A stretch of 64,000 nt of DNA from Gordonia pseudamarae (GTDB taxonomy: Bacteria; Actinomycetota; Actinomycetes; Mycobacteriales; Mycobacteriaceae). The notes under the pieces were generated by a model, which worked only from the letters and a program-made list of their open reading frames with translations, was not told the origin of the DNA and made no database searches. Location of the stretch: contig NZ_CP045809.1 of the NCBI RefSeq assembly GCF_025273675.1, positions 1,116,001 to 1,180,000 of the forward strand. The letters run 5' to 3'. This document shows positions 16,532-26,101 of this stretch, one piece after another (position 1 is the first letter of the stretch; every line of letters begins with the position of its first letter). The translations under genes were made by a program, and so were the position numbers.

Positions 16532-19183
16532 CTATGAGCAGGTGGTGTCGCCCGCGTTGGTGACGGTCAGGTCGTTGGGCAGGCTGCTGCCGCGATAGGG
16601 GGACAACTGACCGACCCGCAACGCCGATCCCGCGGCCGGTTGCTCCTCGATGGTCTCGGCGTAGTTGTGCCCGAGGATCACCTCGACACCGGACTTGACG
16701 TTGCGGTCCGACTGGATGGTCGCGCCGGGGAACATCGCGGCGACCGTCGCGGCGGCGTCCTTCTCGCCGGCGCCGTACCGCACCACCGTGTCGTCGCGCT
16801 GCTCGGAGGCGTCGGCGATACCCGGGATGATGAAGCCGAGCGGGGCGAGCAGATCGGCCGCGCTGGCGGCCACCCCGGGACTGCCGGTGCCGTTGAGCAC
16901 ACGCACCGTCACCAGGGAGGGATCGAGTGCCGTGGCCGACACCGTCTTCGGTGCTGCCGAGGTGGTGGTGGTGGTGCTGCTGGTGGCCGGTGCGGACGTC
17001 GAGGTGCTCGTGTTCTTCTTCTCGTCCGACTTCTTCTCGTCCGTGTCGGTGGTCTTCTTGGTCTCACCGGGCAGGGGGTCGTCGTCGATGATCGCGTTGA
17101 AGATGGCGTCGACGTCGTCCACGCGCGGGATCTCGTTGTTCGATCCGTCGGTGGAGGTGCCGGAGGTGGGGATGGTCAGGAAGCTGACCCGGCCCGCGTC
17201 CATACCCTGCATCGATTCGGCGAGCGTGATCAGCGACTTGGTGTCGACCCCGTCGACGAAGCTGTGTTTGATGAACGTGTTGACGATCCCGTTGAGCTTG
17301 CCCGGGTTGGACAGCACATTTCCCGACAGGGTCGAGCGCAGCAGCGACGACATGAACAGCTGCTGCCGCTTGATCCGTCCGTAGTCGCCGTTGCCCTCGG
17401 TTTCGATCTTGCGGGCACGCACATAGTTCAGCGCGTACCGGCCGTTGAGCTTCTTGGGGCCCTTCTTACGCAGGATCCAGCCGAGCTCGTAGTCGTAGAG
17501 CGGGACCGTCGAGCACACCTCGACGCCGCCGATGGCGCGCACGACCTTCTCGAAGCCGTCGAAGTCCATCGCGATGAAGTGGTTGATGTTCAGGCCGCTC
17601 ATCGCGGTGAGCACCTGCACCAGGCACTTCGGTCCGCCCTCGGCGTACACCGAGTTGAGTTTTACCGCCTCGGCCGCGGGCAACACGTTGTCGTAGTCGT
17701 ATGCGCCGTTGTCGTTGTCCCACGACGCGCAGTCCGGCCGGTCGACCTGCAGGTCACGCGGGAACGACACGGCGACCACCCGGTCCCGGTCGGCGGGCAC
17801 GCTGACCAGGATGACGGTGTCCGAGCGGGCGCCCTCAACATCTTCGGCACTGCCCGCACCGACCGTGGAGTTCGTGCCGCCGCGCGTGTCGGTGCCGACG
17901 ATCAGATACGTCTCGTCGCCGTGCTGGGCCTCCTTGTTGCGGATGTTGCCGTCACCGGAGTCGAGCGCCTCGATGGAGCGCCACTTGCCGTCCACCGACT
18001 GGATGTAACCCCACACGAAACCGGTGCCGACCAGCGCGAGGACACACGCCACCGATACCAGAATGCGGCCGGTGATCGTGGCATCGTGCACCAGTGCCCG
18101 CCGTCGTGCGGCCTTGCCGCGGGCCGCGGCCACGCGGGTGCTGGCGGCCACCAGATCCGGGGTGCGCTGCAGCGGCAGCGCCCGGGCCTTGAGCCGTGAG
18201 CCCGCCGACGGTGTCGGTTCGTCGTCCGCATCGGCGTCGGATGTGGCCTCGGCCGGAGCCGCGGGGGACGCGGCGTCGGCATCGGTCTCGTCGGCCGGTG
18301 TCGTCGTCTCCGGTGCCCCGGCCGCGGCCCGGACGACCGGGATGATCTCGGTGGGCGCGTCGTCCTGGCCCGAACGCACCGGCGGGACCGTCGGTATACC
18401 GCCCGGATCGAACGCCGTATCGGAGGGAGCCGGCTCCTGACCGCGCGATTCGGCGATGGCCCGCTGCCGGGTGGCCTGTTCGGACAGGTCGACGTCGGCG
18501 TGGTCGCCGACGGTGGGGATTCGTTGCGTGACGTCGAGGCCGGGCGGTGGGACGTCGGTCGGCCTGCTGTGCGCGCCGGACGTCTGGGGGCCGGAGGCGT
18601 GTTGGCCGCCCGGGATCTGGCGTCCGGGGGTCTGGTGTGCGGGGGTGTGGGGGGCCGGGTTCCCGCCGACGGGAGGCCGCCCCGGTTCCTGCCGACCACG
18701 CCCACCGGGGCGGGGTGCGGGAACCTCCCGGATCGGTGGCCGGCCACGCCGACCGCGATCGGCCGGGGGTCGGTGGTCGGGGGCGCCCTCACTCGCGGGC
18801 CTGTCGCCGCCGTCGCGGTCGCCGCGGAAGAGTGACCCGAACCGGTGCGCTATCGTCGGCGACTCGTCGGGTTCGGGTTGTCCGGCATCGTCGAAGGCCG
18901 CGCCCTCGGCGTTCATCTCCTCGAGCAGTTCCCGGACGGTCAGTCGGGAACGCCCGCGCACATACCGGTTGGTGGTACGGGGCTCATGCAGACCACCCGG
19001 TATCGGGGGGATGACGCGGGGACCGGGCCGCTGCGGCGGCTGCGCCGCTCCGTGCCGAGGCTGATCGGATCCGGCCTGACCGGGACCACCTCGGCCCGCC
19101 CCGGTGGACTCGGGTCCGGACCGTGCGCCGTCGCCGGTGTCACCGGAATGCGGGCCTTCCGGCCCGGATTTCCTGCGGCTCAC
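16532..19183 (-). CDS. LytR-CpsA-Psr (LCP) family protein with LytR_C domain
   Basis: LCP proteins attach polyprenyl-linked glycopolymers, in mycolata arabinogalactan, to peptidoglycan. This one is 883 aa: a very long, disordered Pro/Gly/Arg-rich cytoplasmic segment (about 1-365), one transmembrane helix (about 369-393), the LCP catalytic domain (about 430-620, with TRGGTNSTVGAGSAEDVEGA, SFPRDLQV and YVRARKIETEGNGDYGRIKRQ), a Thr/Ser-rich linker and a C-terminal LytR_C domain. GTG at 19183 begins VSRRKSGPEGPHSG; the frame is open to 19402 but that part looks non-coding. Its position matches Rv0822c, though this N-terminal tail is longer. Confidence 0.92.
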   Translation of the reverse strand: MSRRKSGPEGPHSGDTGDGARSGPESTGAGRGGPGQAGSDQPRHGAAQPPQRPGPRVIPPIPGGLHEPRTTNRYVRGRSRLTVRELLEEMNAEGAAFDDAGQPEPDESPTIAHRFGSLFRGDRDGGDRPASEGAPDHRPPADRGRRGRPPIREVPAPRPGGRGRQEPGRPPVGGNPAPHTPAHQTPGRQIPGGQHASGPQTSGAHSRPTDVPPPGLDVTQRIPTVGDHADVDLSEQATRQRAIAESRGQEPAPSDTAFDPGGIPTVPPVRSGQDDAPTEIIPVVRAAAGAPETTTPADETDADAASPAAPAEATSDADADDEPTPSAGSRLKARALPLQRTPDLVAASTRVAAARGKAARRRALVHDATITGRILVSVACVLALVGTGFVWGYIQSVDGKWRSIEALDSGDGNIRNKEAQHGDETYLIVGTDTRGGTNSTVGAGSAEDVEGARSDTVILVSVPADRDRVVAVSFPRDLQVDRPDCASWDNDNGAYDYDNVLPAAEAVKLNSVYAEGGPKCLVQVLTAMSGLNINHFIAMDFDGFEKVVRAIGGVEVCSTVPLYDYELGWILRKKGPKKLNGRYALNYVRARKIETEGNGDYGRIKRQQLFMSSLLRSTLSGNVLSNPGKLNGIVNTFIKHSFVDGVDTKSLITLAESMQGMDAGRVSFLTIPTSGTSTDGSNNEIPRVDDVDAIFNAIIDDDPLPGETKKTTDTDEKKSDEKKNTSTSTSAPATSSTTTTTSAAPKTVSATALDPSLVTVRVLNGTGSPGVAASAADLLAPLGFIIPGIADASEQRDDTVVRYGAGEKDAAATVAAMFPGATIQSDRNVKSGVEVILGHNYAETIEEQPAAGSALRVGQLSPYRGSSLPNDLTVTNAGDTTCS

Positions 19184-19335
19184 GTGCGTCGGCCACCTCT
19201 CGCGTCTGGACTCGACGCACCGGGTACGGGGGACGTACCGGCGTGCATCGAATGTGCCCACTGGTGTGGATACCCCGACATCGTACCGAGCGGACCTGAG
19301 AACACCCGACTCGATCGCCCGTCGCGGTACCGGGC

Positions 19336-20541
19336 TCAGCCGCCCGAATGCATGATCTCGGCGCCCTCGGGAACGATGTCCTCGTACGGGTCGTCGAGCC
19401 ACCCCTCCGGCAGGGCGACCTTCGCGGGCGAACCCTGCCTGCCGCGCGGGCCGTGGCCGTCGGTGGGAAACGGGGCGTCGGCGGGCAGCGAGCTCACCAG
19501 TTCGCGCAGCTCATCGAGGGTTGTCACCAGCGACATCCGGGAACGGATCTCCGACCCCGCCGGGAAGCCGCGCAGATACCACGCCACATGCTTACGGATC
19601 TCGCGACAGCCCTTGGCCTCGCCGCCGCCCTCCAGATGGTTGTAGTGCGCGATAAGCAACTCGCAGTGCCGGATGATGATGTCCGACACCTCTCCGAGGG
19701 TCGGCGCCTGCGGCGCCGGACGGCCGTTCAGCATTGCCGACAACTCGGCGAACAGCCACGGCCTGCCCAGACAACCGCGTCCGATGACCACGCCGTCGCA
19801 TCCGGTGCGATCCATCATCGCCACCGCGTCGGCGGGCTCGAAGATGTCGCCGTTGCCGAGCACCGGGACATCGGCGACATGGTCCTTGAGCCGGGCGATC
19901 TCATCCCAGTCGGCGGTGCCCGAATAGCGTTGCGAGGCTGTGCGCGCGTGCAGCGCCACGGCCCGCGCGCCCTCGGCGGCCGCGATGCGGCCGGCGTCGA
20001 GATGGGTGCGATGCTCATCGTCGATCCCGATGCGGAACTTGACGGTCACCGGGATATCGGTGCCCTCGGTGGCTTTGACCGCGGCGGCGACGATGCGCTG
20101 AAACAGCTTGCGCTTGTAGGGGATCGCCGAACCGCCGCCCTTCCTGGTCACCTTGGGGACCGGACAACCGAAATTCATGTCGATGTGATCGGCGAGATTC
20201 TCCTCGACGATCATCTTGGCCGCGGCATAGGTGTACTCGGGGTCGACGGTGTACAGCTGCATCGACCGCGGGTTCTCCTGCGGGGCGAACGTGGTCATGT
20301 GCATCGTCACCGGATGCCGCTCCACGAGTGCGCGGGCGGTCACCATCTCACAGACGTAAAGACCCGACACCGTGCCGGTCCGCTCGAGTTCGAGCTCGCG
20401 GCACAGCGTGCGGAAGGCGACGTTGGTGACACCGGCCATCGGTGCCAGCACGACGGGACTGGCGAGCTCGATCGACCCTATGCGCAGCCGGTCGTGCGCC
20501 GGTGAACGGGTATCGACCGCGATCGCCTGCGCGGTGCTCAG
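19336..20541 (-). CDS. dus: tRNA-dihydrouridine synthase, probable CTG start
   Basis: An FMN enzyme that reduces uridines in the tRNA D-loop, about 401 aa. Family motifs: ELASPVVLAPMAGVTNVAFR at the start of the TIM barrel, active-site Cys in MNFGCPVPKVTRKGGGSA, LHARTASQRYSG and GNGDIFEPADA. No ATG, GTG or TTG lies in frame between the desaturase overlap and the first conserved strand; the only ATG (20715) would add 58 residues that are a shadow of the desaturase. A CTG at 20541 overlaps the desaturase stop as CTGA and is preceded by AAGAAGG. I therefore take CTG as the start and coupling as the mechanism. Confidence 0.9.
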   Translation of the reverse strand: MSTAQAIAVDTRSPAHDRLRIGSIELASPVVLAPMAGVTNVAFRTLCRELELERTGTVSGLYVCEMVTARALVERHPVTMHMTTFAPQENPRSMQLYTVDPEYTYAAAKMIVEENLADHIDMNFGCPVPKVTRKGGGSAIPYKRKLFQRIVAAAVKATEGTDIPVTVKFRIGIDDEHRTHLDAGRIAAAEGARAVALHARTASQRYSGTADWDEIARLKDHVADVPVLGNGDIFEPADAVAMMDRTGCDGVVIGRGCLGRPWLFAELSAMLNGRPAPQAPTLGEVSDIIIRHCELLIAHYNHLEGGGEAKGCREIRKHVAWYLRGFPAGSEIRSRMSLVTTLDELRELVSSLPADAPFPTDGHGPRGRQGSPAKVALPEGWLDDPYEDIVPEGAEIMHSGG

Positions 20542-21542
20542 GACGCCTTCTTTTCCTGCTGCCGCGCCCTCTTGAGGGCGTCCCGGGCCAGCGAGCGGTC
20601 GCGCATCTCCTCGAACTTCGCCGTGTCGCGTTCGAGCTGTTCGAGGAAGGCGGCGAGTTCTTCGCGGGTCTGCTCGCCCTCGGCACCGAAGTCGTCGCGG
20701 CCGAACACATCCCACTTGCGCAGAACGGGCATGATCACCTCGTCGAGGTGCTGGCGCAGATCGTAGATGCCGTGCTTGGCCATCAGCACACCGTGCCTGC
20801 GGAAGTTGGGCATACCGGCGCCCGGCATCTGGAAATTGGTGACCACATCGGTGACCGCGCGCAGCGTCTGGTCGGGTGCGATGTCCATGCCCGCACCGCA
20901 GACGTTGCGATAGAACTGCATGTGCAGGTTCTCGTCGGCCGCGATCCGCTGCAGCAGCTTGTCGGCGATCGGATCGTCACAGGCCTTGCCGGTGTTCTTG
21001 TGGCTGACGCGGGTGGCCAGTTCCTGGAACGTCACATACGCCACCGACCGCAGGATGCCCATCTGACCGGTGGCGCCGGTGAACTCGTCGATGCGGTCCC
21101 CCGCGGCCACCTCGGGGGAGTAGCCGTTGGTCATGTGCGTCATGCGGGCCTGCTCCAGGGCCACCGGGTCGACGCCGCGGGTCACCACCAGGTAGTCGCG
21201 CATGGCGATGCCGTGCCGGTTCTCCTCCGCGGTCCAGCGGCCCACCCAGTAGCCCCACGCCGAATCCATCGAGAAGTTATCGGCGATCACCCGATGATAG
21301 GACGGAAGATTGTCCTCGGTGAGCAGGTTGGTGATCATCGCGGCCTGTGCGACATCGCTGAGCCGGGACTGCTCCGGGTGGTAGTCGACGCCGCCGAGTG
21401 CGGCGAAGTTGCGGCCCTCGTCCCACGGCACATAATCGTGCGGATTCCAGTCGCGAGCTGCCTTCAGATGGCGATTCACGTTGGCTTCGGCAACGGACTC
21501 CAGCTCGCGGAGGAGTTCCAGTTGCGTCAGTTCACGGGTCAT
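20538..21542 (-). CDS. desA1: Acyl-ACP desaturase, DesA1-like
   Basis: A soluble di-iron acyl-[acyl carrier protein] desaturase of 334 aa. In mycobacteria DesA1 introduces a double bond into mero-mycolate precursors. Both iron-binding ExxH motifs are present: EENRHGIAM near residue 102 and DENLHMQFYRNV near residue 201. It is the first gene of a desaturase-dus unit, as at Rv0824c-Rv0823c. A short inverted repeat (21625-21636) about 83 bases upstream may be an operator. ATG at 21542 gives MTRELTQLELLREL. Confidence 0.93.
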   Translation of the reverse strand: MTRELTQLELLRELESVAEANVNRHLKAARDWNPHDYVPWDEGRNFAALGGVDYHPEQSRLSDVAQAAMITNLLTEDNLPSYHRVIADNFSMDSAWGYWVGRWTAEENRHGIAMRDYLVVTRGVDPVALEQARMTHMTNGYSPEVAAGDRIDEFTGATGQMGILRSVAYVTFQELATRVSHKNTGKACDDPIADKLLQRIAADENLHMQFYRNVCGAGMDIAPDQTLRAVTDVVTNFQMPGAGMPNFRRHGVLMAKHGIYDLRQHLDEVIMPVLRKWDVFGRDDFGAEGEQTREELAAFLEQLERDTAKFEEMRDRSLARDALKRARQQEKKAS

Positions 21543-21624
21543 TGCAGTCCTTCGGGCCGATCGGGTGTTGGGCTGGTCGGCCCCCTACCATACGGCACAC
21601 TCGGACGCACGCCCAAGTCTTGGT

Positions 21625-21636
21625 TACGGTTCCGTA
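21625..21636. promoter_or_regulatory. Inverted repeat upstream of the desaturase gene
   Basis: TACGG-TT-CCGTA forms 5-bp arms about 83 bases upstream of the desaturase start, within the 136-base gap before the SnoaL-like gene. Desaturase genes in mycolata are known to be repressed by TetR-family proteins. I cannot assign a regulator, and the repeat is short. Confidence 0.35.
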
Positions 21637-21678
21637 GTCGAGGTGTCGGGTGCGTGTGATCGGTGTTCGGGTGGTCCG

Positions 21679-22206
21679 CTAACGGGCTTTGCGGGCGAAC
21701 ATCGCCCCCGTACCGGTCATCCACGCCCGTGCGGCGTCGTCGAGAGTGCCCAGCGTCTCGGCCTTTTCGCACCAGCGCATGGCCGCGATCCCGAACCTGA
21801 GCGGGTTGTAGATGTCCTCCTCGCGGCTCCACAACCCGTCACCGGCGTAGGTGAGGATCGTGATGTTGGTCGCAGTGATGGCGGTTCCGTCCCCCGGATC
21901 GCGCATCGGGTTGTCCACCTCGCAGATCACCCGGCCGCGTTCCTCGTCGACGACATGCCACAACGACGGATAGCCGGTCATGTGGCTACCGGGGAAGGCG
22001 GTCATCGTCCGCCAGATCCATTCGCGGATCTCCTCCCGGCCGTGCATCGTGCCCAGTGCGTGTTCGACGTAGTCGGCGTCGACGGTGAACTGCTCGGCGA
22101 ACCGGTCCCAATCGCGGCTGATTGCGATCTCGGCAACGGTGGCCTGGAACGCGGTGAACGCCGCGTCGAGTTCGGCGGCGGAGAAGCGGGGCGGCGTCGG
22201 TGTCAT
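21679..22206 (-). CDS. SnoaL-like / NTF2-fold protein
   Basis: A 175-aa protein with the NTF2/SnoaL-like cone fold pattern: a helical N-terminus (FSAAELDAAFTAFQATVAEI), DWDRFAEQFTVDADYVEHALGTMHGREEIREWI, then a beta-rich half. SnoaL-like members include isomerases, cyclases and dehydratases, and the activity cannot be predicted. I picked ATG at 22206 rather than the two GTG codons just upstream. A perfect 10-bp inverted repeat straddles the region 5-28 bases before the start, so expression is probably repressor-controlled. Confidence 0.78.
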   Translation of the reverse strand: MTPTPPRFSAAELDAAFTAFQATVAEIAISRDWDRFAEQFTVDADYVEHALGTMHGREEIREWIWRTMTAFPGSHMTGYPSLWHVVDEERGRVICEVDNPMRDPGDGTAITATNITILTYAGDGLWSREEDIYNPLRFGIAAMRWCEKAETLGTLDDAARAWMTGTGAMFARKAR

Positions 22207-22210
22207 CACC

Positions 22211-22234
22211 ACAACCTAGCAAGCGCTAGGTTGT
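22211..22234. promoter_or_regulatory. Perfect inverted repeat, TetR-type operator candidate for the SnoaL-like gene
   Basis: ACAACCTAGC and GCTAGGTTGT are perfect 10-bp arms around AAGC, directly upstream of the SnoaL-like start and about 133 bases before the divergent wax-ester synthase gene. The symmetry and spacing fit a TetR-family operator. No regulator gene is adjacent. Confidence 0.6.
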
Positions 22235-22366
22235 GTCGTGGCGGGGATCGTGCATCCGGCGATGATCCGGCGTACGGTCTGCGATGATCGTGACGCCCGC
22301 CCGTAGTGCGTGATCGGAATCCGCCCGGTCCCGGGTCGGGCGATGGCGATGGAGGTGCGTGGTCCG

Positions 22367-23764
22367 ATGGAGCGTCTGAGCGGTTTGGATGCGTCGTTTC
22401 TCTACCTGGAAACCCGATCGCAGCTGATGCATGTGGTGGGTGTCATCGAGATCGACCCGTCGACCATGCCGGGTGGCTACTCGTACCCGGCGATGCGCGA
22501 CGAACTCGGCCGGCGCATCGCGGCCATGCCCAACTTCCGCCGTAAACTTGACAACTCACTGCTCAACATCGATCATCCGGTGTGGGTCGAGGACGCCGAC
22601 TTCGACATCGAGAAGCATGTCCGGCATGTCGGCGTGCCCGCGCCCGGTGGCGACCGTGAACTCACCGAACTCATCGGCCACGTAGCCGGTCGCGAACTGC
22701 ATCGCAGTAAGCCGCTGTGGGAGATGTGGGTGATCGAGGGGCTCGCCAACGGCAACGTCGCGGTGGTGCTGCGCATGCACCACGCCAATGTCGACGGTGT
22801 CACGAGTGCCGAGATGCTCTCCCAGCTGTGCACCATCACCCCCGAGCCGCCTCAGCTCGACACCGCCAAGATCAAGGAATCCGCGGGCGGCACCTCGCGG
22901 CTGGCGATGGCCGTCGGCGGGGCACTGAACTTTGTTCAACGTCCGCTGGCACTGGCCCGTCTGCTGCCCGGTACTATCAACGTGCCGATCGGCTGGGTCA
23001 GACGCGCCTTGGATGGTTCGGCCATGCCCGCGCCGTTCCAGGCACCGCGTACCCCGTTCAACGCCCCGATCACCCCGCATCGTTCGCTGGCGCTCACCCA
23101 GCTGCCGCTCGATGACGTCAAACGCGTCAAGAACCGGTACGGTGCCAAGATCAACGACGTCGTGCTGGCCATCGCGGCCGGTGCGCTGCGGTCGTACCTG
23201 GCGAACCACGGCGGCGTGCCGGACCGGCGACTGGTGGCGATGGTGCCGGTGTCGGTGCACGGCTCGGACGAGACCGCGCTCGTGGAGACCGGCACCAACA
23301 AGGTGAGCGGCATGTTCACCCAGCTGGCCACCGACGTCGACGATCCCGTCGAGCGTGTCGAACAGGCCGCCGAACTGGCCCGCCGGTCCAAGGACCATCA
23401 CGCCGACATCGACGCCAACATTCTCCGGGCCTGGGCTCAGTTCGCGCCCGGTATCACGTTGCAGCAGCTGATGAAAAGCTATGGTGGCCGCAAACTCTCG
23501 GCCCTCCACCCGCCGGTGTTCAATGTGGTGGTATCCAACGTTCCCGGCCCAACGCTGCCGCTGTACTATCTCGGTGCGCGGGTGGTGGGTGTATACCCGC
23601 TGGGTCCCATCTTCCACGGCCTCGGCCTCAACATCAGCGTGTTCTCCGCCGACGCATCCATCAACGTCGGCCTGCTCGGCTGCACCGAATTGGTCCCCGA
23701 CATCGACAAACTCGCCCACTACTTCGGCGACGAACTCACCAAGCTCCTCGACACCTGCGACTGA
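22367..23764 (+). CDS. Wax ester synthase / diacylglycerol acyltransferase (WS/DGAT)
   Basis: A 465-aa WS/DGAT (Tgs-like) that esterifies acyl-CoA to diacylglycerol or fatty alcohols for storage lipid. The catalytic motif HHxxxDG is intact (H138, H139, D143, G144 in MHHANVDGVTS), the conserved N-terminus MERLSGLDASFLYLET fits ATG at 22367, and the C-terminal PLYYLGARVVGVYPLGP and NVGLLGCTELVPD segments are present. In-frame ATGs at 22342 and 22348 are alternatives. It is monocistronic, followed by a REP-like palindrome. Storage-lipid synthases are numerous in Gordonia, Rhodococcus and Mycobacterium. Confidence 0.93.
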   Translation: MERLSGLDASFLYLETRSQLMHVVGVIEIDPSTMPGGYSYPAMRDELGRRIAAMPNFRRKLDNSLLNIDHPVWVEDADFDIEKHVRHVGVPAPGGDRELTELIGHVAGRELHRSKPLWEMWVIEGLANGNVAVVLRMHHANVDGVTSAEMLSQLCTITPEPPQLDTAKIKESAGGTSRLAMAVGGALNFVQRPLALARLLPGTINVPIGWVRRALDGSAMPAPFQAPRTPFNAPITPHRSLALTQLPLDDVKRVKNRYGAKINDVVLAIAAGALRSYLANHGGVPDRRLVAMVPVSVHGSDETALVETGTNKVSGMFTQLATDVDDPVERVEQAAELARRSKDHHADIDANILRAWAQFAPGITLQQLMKSYGGRKLSALHPPVFNVVVSNVPGPTLPLYYLGARVVGVYPLGPIFHGLGLNISVFSADASINVGLLGCTELVPDIDKLAHYFGDELTKLLDTCD

Positions 23765-23780
23765 GCGGTCGGCGTACGGG

Positions 23781-23875
23781 GTTTCGAGGCTCGGTCGCGG
23801 AGCGACCTCGCACCTCAACCGGCGGGGTGTCGCTGGTTGAGGTGCGACGAGCCGCTGGGCGAGGAGCCTCGACAG
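23781..23875. repeat. REP-like palindromic element, copy 1
   Basis: GTTTCGAGGCTCGGTCG, then CCTCGCACCTCAACC, is mirrored by GGTTGAGGTGCGAC and GAGGAGCCTCGA. This gives a long imperfect hairpin between the WS/DGAT and nadE 3' ends. A half-copy with nearly the same left arm lies at 42443-42490. Two copies in 64 kb in noncoding spots suggest a dispersed REP/BIME-type family in this genome. Confidence 0.75.
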
Positions 23876-23899
23876 CCGGTGAGATGAGTATGTTCGCAA

Positions 23900-25921
23900 C
23901 TACTGTCGTAGTTGGTCGAGCCAGGTGCGGGCCGACACGTCCGACGGCGAGCGCCAGTCACCGCGCGGCGACAGCGAACCGCCCGAGCCGATCTTGGGCC
24001 CGTTGGGCATGGCGGTGCGTTTGAACTGCGCACCCATGAAGCGGCGCAGGAACTCCGCGAGCCAGTGGTCGATGGTGGCGTCGTCGTACTGGTTGCGACG
24101 ATCGGTCGGCATCATCTCCGACCACGGTCCGCGGGTCACGTCACCCCAGGCATGCCGGGCCAGGAAGGCGACCTTGCTGGGGCGGTAACCGAATCGGGTG
24201 GTGTAGTAGAGAAAGAAGTCGTGCAACTCGTACGGGCCGACGGTGTCCTCGGTGGATTGCACGGCGCCGTCCTCACCGGGTGGGACGAGTTCGGGGGAGA
24301 TCACGTCGTCAAGGATCTCCCGCAGCGTGCCGGTGGTGCGCGCCGAGTATTCGCCGGTGTCGATCATCCACCGGATCAGGTGCTGGATCAGGGTTTTCGG
24401 TACCGACGTGTTGACGTTGTAGTGCGACATCTGGTCGCCCACACCGTAGGTGCACCAGCCCAGTGCCAGCTCCGACAGGTCACCGGTGCCCAGCACGACC
24501 GCCCCGTGATGGTTGGCCAGCCGGAACAGGTGGGAGGTGCGCTCACCGGCCTGCACGTTCTCGAAGGTGATGTCGAAAACCTTCTCGCCGTTGGCGTACG
24601 GGTGTCCGAGGTCGGCGAGCATCTGCTCGCACGAGGGCCGGATATCGAGTTCGGTGCCCGACACGCCGAGTGAATCCATGAGCTCGTGCGCCCGGCGCAG
24701 GGTGGCGCTGCCGGTGGCGAATCCTGGCATCGTGTAGGCTAGAATGTTGGTGCGCGGCAGCCCGATCCGGTCGAAGGTGTCGACGGCGACGAGCAGTGCG
24801 AGGGTCGAGTCGAGGCCGCCGGACACACCGATGACGATCTTCTGCAACCCGGTCGAGCGCAGTCGTTGCGCCAGTCCCTGCACCTGGATGTTGCGCACCT
24901 CTCGGCAGCGCATCTCGCGGTCCGCGGTGCCGGTGGGCACGAATGGGAACCGGGGCACCAGCCGGCGCAGCGCGTCGTCGGCGTCGTCGAGGGTGCCCAA
25001 GCGCACCGGAATGCGCCGCAACGGTGTCAGCCGGTCGCGCAGGTCGCCCGCCTGGTCGCGCAGGCTGATCATACGCAGGCGTTCCTGTCGCAGCCGATCG
25101 AGGTCGATGTCGGCGGTGATGATCTGGTCGGCCATCGAGAACTGTTCGCTGCGGGCGAGCAGGGTGCCGTTCTCGGTGATCAGTGCGTCTGCGTCCCAGG
25201 CGAGATCGGTGGTGGACTCGCCGTAACCTGCGGCCACGTACAGATGGGCGGCGATGCAGCGGGCGGAATGCCCGGTGCACAATGACTTCCGGTACGACTC
25301 CTTGCCTACGGTGACCGGGCTGCCCGACAGGTTCGCCAGCACGGTCGCCCCCGCCAGGGATGCCCAGGTGCTCGGGGGGATCGCCACCCAGCCGTCCTCG
25401 CAGATCTCCACGTGCAACGCGAATCCGGGCAGGTCGGTGGCTTCGAAGATGAGGTCGGCACCGAACGGCACCGTGTGCCCGAGGACGGTGACCGTGTCGG
25501 TGACGGCATCGCGGGCGGCGGAGAAGTACCGCTGCTCGTAGAATTCCCGATAGTTGGGCAGGTACGACTTGGGCACCACCCCGAGCAACTCGCCGTCACG
25601 CAGGACGGCCGCGCAATTGAACAGGGCGTCGCCCACATTCAGCGGCAGCCCGACGGCCACCACCGGGCGCAGACCACGGCTGGCCTCCAGGATCCGCGCC
25701 AATCCGGCGAGCGCGGCGTCGAGGATCGCGTCCTGTTGGACGAGGTCGTCGATGCTGTACCCGGTGAGCCCGAGTTCGGGGAACACCACGAGCGCCGAGT
25801 CGTGTGCGGCCGCCTCGCGGAGGAGTTCGACGGTACGTTCGGCGTTGAAGGCGGGGTCGGCGGCCTTGATGACCGGCACGGCCCCCGCCACGCGGGCGAA
25901 TCCGTGGGAGTAGACAGACAC
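23900..25921 (-). CDS. nadE: Glutamine-dependent NAD+ synthetase
   Basis: NadE amidates nicotinic acid adenine dinucleotide to NAD+ using glutamine. The 673-aa protein has an N-terminal carbon-nitrogen hydrolase (glutaminase) domain with the Glu-Lys-Cys triad in [25 protein letters not shown] and EICEDGW, and a C-terminal ATP-pyrophosphatase domain with [12 protein letters not shown]. Length is close to M. tuberculosis NadE (679 aa). GTG at 25921 gives [12 protein letters not shown], the usual N-terminus; the frame open to 26089 is not family-like. Confidence 0.95.
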   Translation of the reverse strand: MSVYSHGFARVAGAVPVIKAADPAFNAERTVELLREAAAHDSALVVFPELGLTGYSIDDLVQQDAILDAALAGLARILEASRGLRPVVAVGLPLNVGDALFNCAAVLRDGELLGVVPKSYLPNYREFYEQRYFSAARDAVTDTVTVLGHTVPFGADLIFEATDLPGFALHVEICEDGWVAIPPSTWASLAGATVLANLSGSPVTVGKESYRKSLCTGHSARCIAAHLYVAAGYGESTTDLAWDADALITENGTLLARSEQFSMADQIITADIDLDRLRQERLRMISLRDQAGDLRDRLTPLRRIPVRLGTLDDADDALRRLVPRFPFVPTGTADREMRCREVRNIQVQGLAQRLRSTGLQKIVIGVSGGLDSTLALLVAVDTFDRIGLPRTNILAYTMPGFATGSATLRRAHELMDSLGVSGTELDIRPSCEQMLADLGHPYANGEKVFDITFENVQAGERTSHLFRLANHHGAVVLGTGDLSELALGWCTYGVGDQMSHYNVNTSVPKTLIQHLIRWMIDTGEYSARTTGTLREILDDVISPELVPPGEDGAVQSTEDTVGPYELHDFFLYYTTRFGYRPSKVAFLARHAWGDVTRGPWSEMMPTDRRNQYDDATIDHWLAEFLRRFMGAQFKRTAMPNGPKIGSGGSLSPRGDWRSPSDVSARTWLDQLRQ

Positions 25922-26101
25922 AGCTGTGAGCGTAGCGGGCGGCGTTGTGCGGTCGCGTCTGAGTTTGCTGTTGAACCCGGAAACCGGGTCTATCGGCAAA
26001 CTCGGACCGGGTGCCGATAGACCCGGCGACGCCCTCGACCCGATGTGGACCGACGTCGGTCGCGTCCGGGCCATTGAGTCCATCCCCAAGCGGGTGCGTC
26101 A

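Noticed and set aside
16640..18199. 519-codon plus-strand ORF opposite the LCP gene
   Set aside because: High-GC antisense shadow; the minus frame carries transmembrane, LCP and LytR_C signatures.
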